Source: Hungatella sp. (GTDB lineage Bacteria; Bacillota; Clostridia; Lachnospirales; Lachnospiraceae). Taken from it: DNA of 33,220 nt. The position numbers were made by a program, and so were the translations under genes. Below are positions 27,373 through 33,220 of the stretch, one piece after another. A model generated the notes under the pieces. That model was given only the letters and a program-made list of their open reading frames with translations, had not been told where the DNA came from and made no database searches. Numbering within the stretch: the first letter of the stretch is position 1; each line of letters begins with the position of its first letter. The DNA lies in contig JAAWLV010000005.1 of the NCBI GenBank assembly GCA_022798105.1, positions 1 through 33,220 of the forward strand, given 5' to 3'.

Positions 27373-29085
27373 TTACTGATTTACAAACTCTTTCATGTAA
27401 GCTTCCACCTCTTTTGCGGTGGCAAAGCTCATGGCTTTTTCGGCTACAGCCTGAAGCTCCTCGCTGCTGTATCCGGTAATCATCTTTCTGGATTTTAAGA
27501 TGGCCGATGCGCTCATGCTGAACTCATTTAAACCAAACGCCAGAAGCAGCGGGATCATCAGGGGATCGCTTGCCGCCTCCCCGCACATACCCACCATAAT
27601 GCCTGCCTCCCGTCCGCACTTGATAATATTGCGGATACTGCGCAGAACCGCCGGGTTAAATGTAGAGTACAAATAAGAAATCTTCTCGTTTCCTCTGTCC
27701 ACAGACATGGTATACTGGGTCAGATCGTTGGTTCCGATACTGAAGAAGTCAACCTCTTTGGCGAATACATCTGCCATCAGGGACGCCGCCGCAGTCTCAA
27801 CCATAATTCCCACCTGGATATCGTTGTTGTACTCAACGCCCTCCCGATCCAGCTCCTTCTTGATCTCCTCAATAAGCGCCTTTGCCTCGCGGATCTCGTC
27901 GATGCAGGTGATCATTGGGATCATAATCTTGATTCCGCCGTAAGCGCTGGCCCGCAGCAGCGCCCGCAGCTGGGGACGGTAAATGTCCTCCTTGCGATCC
28001 AGGCACAGGCGGATAGCCCGGTATCCCAAAAATGGATTCTCATCCTTTGCCAGCCCCATATACGGAATCTCCTTGTCCCCGCCGATATCCAGGGTACGGA
28101 TGATCACCGGCTTTCCTGCCAGGCCTGCCGCCACCTTCTTATATGCTTCAAACTGCTCCTCCTCTGTAGGCATGGAGGTGCGGTCCATAAACAAAAATTC
28201 TGTACGGAACAGTCCTACACCCTCCCCGTCATATTCCAGAACCTTGGCCAGATCGTCGGGATTGCCGATGTTGGCAACCAGTTCAATATGGATTCCGTCC
28301 TTTGTCACGGTAGGTACGCCTTTAAACCGCTCCAAATCCTTCTTCTCCTGGAGGAATTGGTCTCTCTTTGCCGTGTACTCCTCCGTCTGGGCATCCGTTG
28401 GATTCACAATAACAATACCCTCGCCGCCGTCTAAAACAATGCTGTCGCCGTCGTTAATCTGATCCATCACACCGCTTACCGCAACCACCGCCGGAATCTC
28501 CAGGGCGCGGGCAAGAATTGCGCTGTGGGAAGTCTTTCCGCCCAGCTCCGTCACAATACCTGTTACATGGTCGGGATTAATGCCCGCTGTCATGGAGGGG
28601 GTCAGATCTTTTGCAACGATGATGCTGCCCTCTGGCAGAGAAGCGATATCCACAGGCTTTATCCCCTGCAGAACCTGCTGCATCCTGGTTTTAATGTCCC
28701 TCATATCCGTGGCCCTCTGCTGCATCAGTTCATCATCCATGGATGCAAACAGATCCGCGTAGGTAGTGCAGGTGGTCTCAATGGCATACTCGCTGCACAC
28801 GTTATCCCTCTTAATAGCCTCCTCGATCTCCCCGGTCATCATCGGATCTGCCAGAAGCATCAGATGGCCCTGCATAATCTCCGCTTCCTTCTCCCCAACC
28901 TTGGTGGCCAGATCATCTGCCAGCGCCTTTGTCTGGGCAACCGTATCTGCCAGCGCCCCCCTGAACCGCTGAACCTCCGACTCCACGCTTGTCACCTTAT
29001 CGGGGCGAATCACCATCTCCACCTCTTTGATAATTGCCGCCTTGCCGATACCGATACCTGCTGATGCATTAGTTCCCTTAAACAT
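27373..29085 (-). CDS. ptsI: Phosphoenolpyruvate-protein phosphotransferase (enzyme I)
   Basis: TELGGKTSHSAILARALEIPAVV (phospho-His region), LFRTEFLFMDR, FFSIGTNDLTQYTMSVDRGNE, GMCGEAASDP. Confidence 0.97.
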   Translation of the reverse strand: MFKGTNASAGIGIGKAAIIKEVEMVIRPDKVTSVESEVQRFRGALADTVAQTKALADDLATKVGEKEAEIMQGHLMLLADPMMTGEIEEAIKRDNVCSEYAIETTCTTYADLFASMDDELMQQRATDMRDIKTRMQQVLQGIKPVDIASLPEGSIIVAKDLTPSMTAGINPDHVTGIVTELGGKTSHSAILARALEIPAVVAVSGVMDQINDGDSIVLDGGEGIVIVNPTDAQTEEYTAKRDQFLQEKKDLERFKGVPTVTKDGIHIELVANIGNPDDLAKVLEYDGEGVGLFRTEFLFMDRTSMPTEEEQFEAYKKVAAGLAGKPVIIRTLDIGGDKEIPYMGLAKDENPFLGYRAIRLCLDRKEDIYRPQLRALLRASAYGGIKIMIPMITCIDEIREAKALIEEIKKELDREGVEYNNDIQVGIMVETAAASLMADVFAKEVDFFSIGTNDLTQYTMSVDRGNEKISYLYSTFNPAVLRSIRNIIKCGREAGIMVGMCGEAASDPLMIPLLLAFGLNEFSMSASAILKSRKMITGYSSEELQAVAEKAMSFATAKEVEAYMKEFVNQ

Positions 29086-29119
29086 AATGCGTCCCCTCCT
29101 TAAACTTAATGTAATTAAC

Positions 29120-29383
29120 TTATTCTCCCAGGCCATCTTCTACGACCTTGATCATGGAATCCAAAGCCTCCTGCTCGTCTTCTCCCTCGCAGATAAACTC
29201 AATCTCGTCCCCGCTTTTTACACAGGCCCCCAGCACGCTCAAAACACTTTTTGCATTGGCCGTGGTGGTGTCTGTCCGAAATTGAATCCTGGACTTGTAA
29301 AGAATTGCTTTATTACAAAGAACCCCTGCCGGACGAAGGTGCAGTCCGGTCAGATTCCTGATCACTACTTTTGCTGTTACCAT
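29120..29383 (-). CDS. ptsH: Phosphocarrier protein HPr
   Basis: 87 aa; GLHLRPAGVLCNKA (His15 region) and NAKSVLSVLGACVKSGDEI (Ser46 region). Confidence 0.95.
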   Translation of the reverse strand: MVTAKVVIRNLTGLHLRPAGVLCNKAILYKSRIQFRTDTTTANAKSVLSVLGACVKSGDEIEFICEGEDEQEALDSMIKVVEDGLGE

Positions 29384-29406
29384 AAGCTGTTTTTCTCTCC
29401 TTTTGA

Positions 29407-30720
29407 CTAATGCTGTCCGTTCCCCTCATCTGCCTGGCTGTCTTCCACTGTTTCGGACTCGTGGGGGCCTGCCGCCTCCTTGGGGGTGATACGTACTTCC
29501 AGCATGTCGGACCCTGCCCATTCAAAACCTGCCGGAAGTTCTGCCTGTACCTCCACAAAGCTTACCCCTTCTCCAAGGCCTGTCACATCCACCCGGCCTG
29601 ACACCGTCCCCGGACCTAAGCTGTCCAAATCCTCCGTAAGTCCCTGGATCCGCACACTCACCTTCTCCGATGCAAATTCGTATTCCAGATCTTCCGACGC
29701 ACCTGTAAGTTCCAGGCTGCTGGTATCAAACACCAGGTTCCTCTGCTCCAGGGCTTCAACCCTCAGGGTAATCACAGCTGTTGCCGCTGCATCTTTTGTT
29801 ATGCTTATATTATCCGGCAAAAGTGCCGTTAAGTCAACCTCTACCGTAACATCCCCCGTCGCTCCCTCAATATTCAGCAATTCCCCCGGAACCACCAGGG
29901 TGCTCATGGACGCCAGGATCGACTTCAGCCCCTCTACAGGCACTGATTTTACATTGCTGTCCACTCCCGTAAACCTGTAACCTTTTGCAACCTCTCCTTC
30001 AATCTGGAAATCCAGCCCCAGCGTTTTCACCTTTAAAATGCTGGCCTGGTACTCCGCTTCCTGCCGGTTAAGGCTCACCTCATCCATCAGATCCGGCTGC
30101 TGGTTGCCGTTGGCATCATAAAGGACAATCTTTGCACTGCCCGTTACATCGGAATTGGCTCCCGACACATCAAGCTCTATGCCCACGGAGCTAACCTTCC
30201 CTACCGCGGATACAGGACCCGTCACATAAATATACTGAGGCTTTACGGTTATATCTCCTACATCATAGCCCTCTTCCGTCTCCCCGCTTACATGGGGAAT
30301 CACATCGAATTTCTTTCGCTGAAGCTCCTCTGTCTGGATTCTCACAACCCCCGGCTTGGCGGTGGGAGTTCCCTCGATCATGCTTCTGGTTTCACGGCTG
30401 GCCACTTCCACATTAACCGGTATGGAGCCCGTCACATCATACAGGTTGGCCAAGTCGGCACTGGCGTAGAAGTCCCCTGTCTTAATCCGGTATCTGTCCC
30501 TGCTCCTGACCTGGTAAGTGACGGTAACCGTCTTTTTCCCCACCACCTCATAGGTTAAATTGGCTTTTGTCAGAATATCTTCATTGATCATCTCCACAGG
30601 CACTTCCAGAGAACTCTCCACCAGCGGATTCACCACATCCACCACCATAAACCATGCAAATATGGCAAGGGCCAGGGACAAAACCTTCAGTCCCAGATTA
30701 TTTGTCAGTTTTTCTTTCAT
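29407..30720 (-). CDS. cdaR: YbbR-domain protein, CdaA regulator CdaR
   Basis: N-terminal TM segment NNLGLKVLSLALAIFAWFMVVDVVNP, repeated YbbR-like modules; overlaps cdaA. Confidence 0.9.
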   Translation of the reverse strand: MKEKLTNNLGLKVLSLALAIFAWFMVVDVVNPLVESSLEVPVEMINEDILTKANLTYEVVGKKTVTVTYQVRSRDRYRIKTGDFYASADLANLYDVTGSIPVNVEVASRETRSMIEGTPTAKPGVVRIQTEELQRKKFDVIPHVSGETEEGYDVGDITVKPQYIYVTGPVSAVGKVSSVGIELDVSGANSDVTGSAKIVLYDANGNQQPDLMDEVSLNRQEAEYQASILKVKTLGLDFQIEGEVAKGYRFTGVDSNVKSVPVEGLKSILASMSTLVVPGELLNIEGATGDVTVEVDLTALLPDNISITKDAAATAVITLRVEALEQRNLVFDTSSLELTGASEDLEYEFASEKVSVRIQGLTEDLDSLGPGTVSGRVDVTGLGEGVSFVEVQAELPAGFEWAGSDMLEVRITPKEAAGPHESETVEDSQADEGNGQH

Positions 30721-31570
30721 CTTTCTGCCTTCCCTTCCATAACCTGAACCGGCTTCCTGATTCCTCCCGCACCAAAAGCCCTCTAAGCTCCTGGCTTAAA
30801 GAGTCTGCATTGTCAATCTTTCTCAGATCCCCATGCTCCGCCAGGGACACCCTCCCCGTCTCCTCCGAGACGATAATCGTAAGGCTGTCCGTCACCTCGC
30901 TGATCCCCACCGCCGCCCGGTGTCTGGTTCCAAGGGCTTTGTTGATGCTCCCGTTATCGGACAGGGGCAGGTAGCAGGTCGCCGCTGCCACCCGGTTTCC
31001 CCGGATCACCACCGCGCCGTCATGGAGAGGCGTATTGTGCTCAAAAATATTAATCAGCAGCTGGCTGGTGACGATGCCGTCAACCTCAATGCCTGTCCTC
31101 TCAATATCTTTCAGGGAACCGCTTCTCTCAATCACCATCAGAGCACCTGTCTTTACCTTGGCCATCTCAAAGGATGCCCGCACCAGCTCGCTGACCGTTT
31201 TTTCCGTAAAATTGTTATTCTGCTTTGTATCATCAAAAGGAAGCAGGATACTTACCAGGTTCTTGCTTCCCAGCTGCTCCAAAGCCCTCCGAAGCTCCGG
31301 CTGGAAAATAATCACCAGCGCCGTGGTTGCCACCAGCGCCGTCTTTTCCAGAATCCACATGATAGTATCCAGTCTCAGTAAATAAGTCAATATGGCAAAT
31401 ACCAGGATAAAAACAAGCCCTTTCAGAAGTGTCCACGCCCTGGTGTTCTTAATCCAGAGAAGAATTTCATAGATCAAAAACGCGATGATGATGATCTCCA
31501 CAATATTCATGTATGTAATCTTCGGTAAAAAAGACATCCAGCTGCGAAACATTTCAACTATCTCTGCCAT
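30698..31570 (-). CDS. cdaA: Diadenylate cyclase CdaA
   Basis: N-terminal TM helices then DAC motifs HDGAVVIRGNRV (DGA) and GTRHRAAVGISEVTD (RHR). Confidence 0.97.
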   Translation of the reverse strand: MAEIVEMFRSWMSFLPKITYMNIVEIIIIAFLIYEILLWIKNTRAWTLLKGLVFILVFAILTYLLRLDTIMWILEKTALVATTALVIIFQPELRRALEQLGSKNLVSILLPFDDTKQNNNFTEKTVSELVRASFEMAKVKTGALMVIERSGSLKDIERTGIEVDGIVTSQLLINIFEHNTPLHDGAVVIRGNRVAAATCYLPLSDNGSINKALGTRHRAAVGISEVTDSLTIIVSEETGRVSLAEHGDLRKIDNADSLSQELRGLLVREESGSRFRLWKGRQKDERKTDK

Positions 31571-31604
31571 ATCCTCACCTCCCTTTTCTGTCAGTCAGTT
31601 ATTG

Positions 31605-32552
31605 TCAAAATTCCCTGCGCCTGCTTCTGGTACTGCTGATCTTCTGCACCTTCACATCTGGTGCGGACACAGTAATCTTCGGAACCGCCTTTACATAATA
31701 GTAATAGTCGTCATCCTCAAACTGCACATACTCCGTCCGGCTGTAATCCACCGCAAATATAAAAAAATTGTAGATAGCAGCAATGATCATGGCAGCAATC
31801 ACACCCACAAGCAGCTCCACCATGGGAACCGAAACATCAAATAGAAAATCACCCACGAAAATAACGATCAGCTGCACCAAAGCGCCTGCCACTATGGCAA
31901 TGTGCCACGCATAATCCACAGACAGAGTCCGAATCAGATACACCACCAAAATCCCTGTAACACAGGCAGCAACCATAACCAGCATCAAATTATTGTTTAC
32001 CATGCTTTTTATGATCTGCACATATTTTTGAGTTATATCCAGTGCGGCATCATTGGTCAGCACCCCTGCGTTCTGCTTTACATACTGGATAATATAGTAG
32101 ATAAACACGCCGCAGCCCACGGGAACCGCGCTGGCCAGCCCGCCGGACAATCCTACCAGGATTGGAATTACATAAGGAATCTTCATTTGAAAAAATATGG
32201 GCGTAAGCAGCAGCAAATAACTGTCCCCCGGCTGAAATCCATAGTAAAGAACCGCCATCATCACCAGAAGAACCGCCAGGATCAGAGCCATCTCCAGAGA
32301 TACGCTGCTGATATGGGCAACCAGGACAATCCCTGCAAAAAAGGATATGACACCATAAGGCAAAAAAGAACATACGGCAGACAAAAGAAACAGGACTGCC
32401 GGACTTTTCAGCTTATCCATATAGCCCACATTGCTGTTCAGAAGCCAAAATACGGCCAAACTTACTCCAAACTTTAAAAACGGCATCACTACCGCATCAT
32501 ATCTTCCGTAAAACTGTCTTAATTTTTCTCTGAATTCCAGGAGAGCCATCAT
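31605..32552 (-). CDS. Uncharacterised polytopic membrane protein with acidic/tyrosine-rich cytosolic tail
   Basis: 315 aa, several TM segments, C-terminus VQFEDDDYYYYVKAVPKITVSAPDVKVQKISSTRSRRREF. Confidence 0.75.
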   Translation of the reverse strand: MMALLEFREKLRQFYGRYDAVVMPFLKFGVSLAVFWLLNSNVGYMDKLKSPAVLFLLSAVCSFLPYGVISFFAGIVLVAHISSVSLEMALILAVLLVMMAVLYYGFQPGDSYLLLLTPIFFQMKIPYVIPILVGLSGGLASAVPVGCGVFIYYIIQYVKQNAGVLTNDAALDITQKYVQIIKSMVNNNLMLVMVAACVTGILVVYLIRTLSVDYAWHIAIVAGALVQLIVIFVGDFLFDVSVPMVELLVGVIAAMIIAAIYNFFIFAVDYSRTEYVQFEDDDYYYYVKAVPKITVSAPDVKVQKISSTRSRRREF

Positions 32553-32977
32553 AACTTTCTACCTCCCTGCCCGTTTTTCCCCTGCATTTCATAACGCTTC
32601 TCAAGCCTTTTCAGCTTCGCCACGTAGACCTTCATTCCCCTGTTGGCATATTCATACCGCCGCCAGTACACCGCGTACGTAATCAGCAGATACACTGACA
32701 GCCCTACCAGATATGCCCCTATATACATCCTTCCAATCCCTTCAATATCATTAAAATTCAGTGCGGACAAAAAATCCTCCGCCTTATAAAGCACCACCAG
32801 TGCCGTCCCCAGAATCCAGCAGAACGTAAACCCCAAAAACCCTCTCAGCATGTGCCTTCCGATATAGTCGCTTTTGAAATACCGGCACACCGGAAAAATC
32901 TTTTTCCCCTCTCTCTTCTCGAACATCCCGATGCCGGTCATCAATTTGAGCCTGTCCTCATTTAACACTTGTCTCAC
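32549..32977 (-). CDS. Uncharacterised small membrane protein
   Basis: 142 aa with two TM segments; stop overlaps the start of the 315-aa gene by 4 nt. Confidence 0.75.
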   Translation of the reverse strand: MRQVLNEDRLKLMTGIGMFEKREGKKIFPVCRYFKSDYIGRHMLRGFLGFTFCWILGTALVVLYKAEDFLSALNFNDIEGIGRMYIGAYLVGLSVYLLITYAVYWRRYEYANRGMKVYVAKLKRLEKRYEMQGKNGQGGRKL

Positions 32978-33014
32978 CGTCCAATCCCAAGTGAATTACA
33001 AAACATATCAACTT

Positions 33015-33043
33015 AGTATAGCATATAATTCCCCTGCTGGCAA
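33015..33043 (-). promoter_or_regulatory. Predicted promoter of the 142aa-315aa-cdaA-cdaR cluster
   Basis: Minus strand TTGCCA (33043-33038), 17-bp spacer, TATACT (33020-33015) with extended -10 TGC. Confidence 0.7.
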
Positions 33044-33057
33044 TGAGCAGTCGGAAA

Positions 33058-33220
33058 ATTGCTGTATTGTTGAGTGAGTAAAGTTGGGGCGGATTTGGTC
33101 GTGGGGCCAGCGAGGGGAGGGAGGCTGTGTGCCGACCGGGTTCAGATATGCCAGGCATTCCGATGAGCCCTTAAAGCGGAAAACACTCGGGGTGAGGCCC
33201 TCCTGTTTTCCTGGTCTCAT
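33058..33220 (-). repeat. Copy B of the ~162-nt repeat, inverted relative to copy A
   Basis: Reverse complement of 33058-33220 aligns to 11-171 along its full length. Reaches the window edge, so may extend further. Confidence 0.95.

Noticed and set aside
33008-33220. 70-aa ORF in repeat copy B (and the 57-aa counterpart at 11..184)
   Set aside because: Most differences between the two copies change amino acids and reading beyond the repeat diverges completely, so I treat this as a non-coding repeat. Not fully excluded without more copies.
11-33220. The whole window as a transposon or integrative element bounded by terminal inverted repeats
   Set aside because: Interior carries housekeeping genes (ptsI, ptsH, cdaA, tRNAs) and no transposase, integrase or conjugation genes; a dispersed repeat pair is simpler.
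1-33220. CRISPR array or classical defence system
   Set aside because: No regularly spaced short direct repeats and no Cas, restriction-modification, toxin-antitoxin or other recognised defence proteins were seen.

Overview
This 33.2-kb window looks chromosomal and low-GC Firmicutes in character, probably Lachnospiraceae/Clostridia (inferred from protein resemblance only). Nearly all genes are on the minus strand. From left to right it holds: a MATE transporter; a three-gene locus of unknown function (TPR-like protein, degenerate Hsp70/actin-fold protein of DUF5716 type, and a 1181-aa DUF5717-type protein); tRNA-Ala(CGC) and tRNA-Val(CAC) followed by a DUF4364-type protein on the plus strand; a large catabolic operon (flavoprotein, SDR, Zn-ADH, Old Yellow Enzyme-like protein, ketose 3-epimerase-like protein, LacI regulator, IlvD/Edd dehydratase, LivFGMHJ-type ABC importer); a GH25-fold protein whose catalytic acidic residues appear substituted; an AI-2E-family protein; HisC; a Wzy-like membrane protein; ptsI/ptsH; cdaR/cdaA; and two uncharacterised membrane proteins. 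The main observations are: (i) a ~162-nt element present as an inverted pair at the two ends of the window; (ii) the Hsp70-like/DUF5717/TPR locus; (iii) the catabolic operon, with two LacI-type palindromes bracketing a good promoter; (iv) a duplicated two-hairpin element with compensatory changes between the tRNAs; (v) the GH25-fold putative pseudoenzyme. I saw no CRISPR array, transposase, integrase, phage or rRNA genes. All family calls were made by eye, without database searches.
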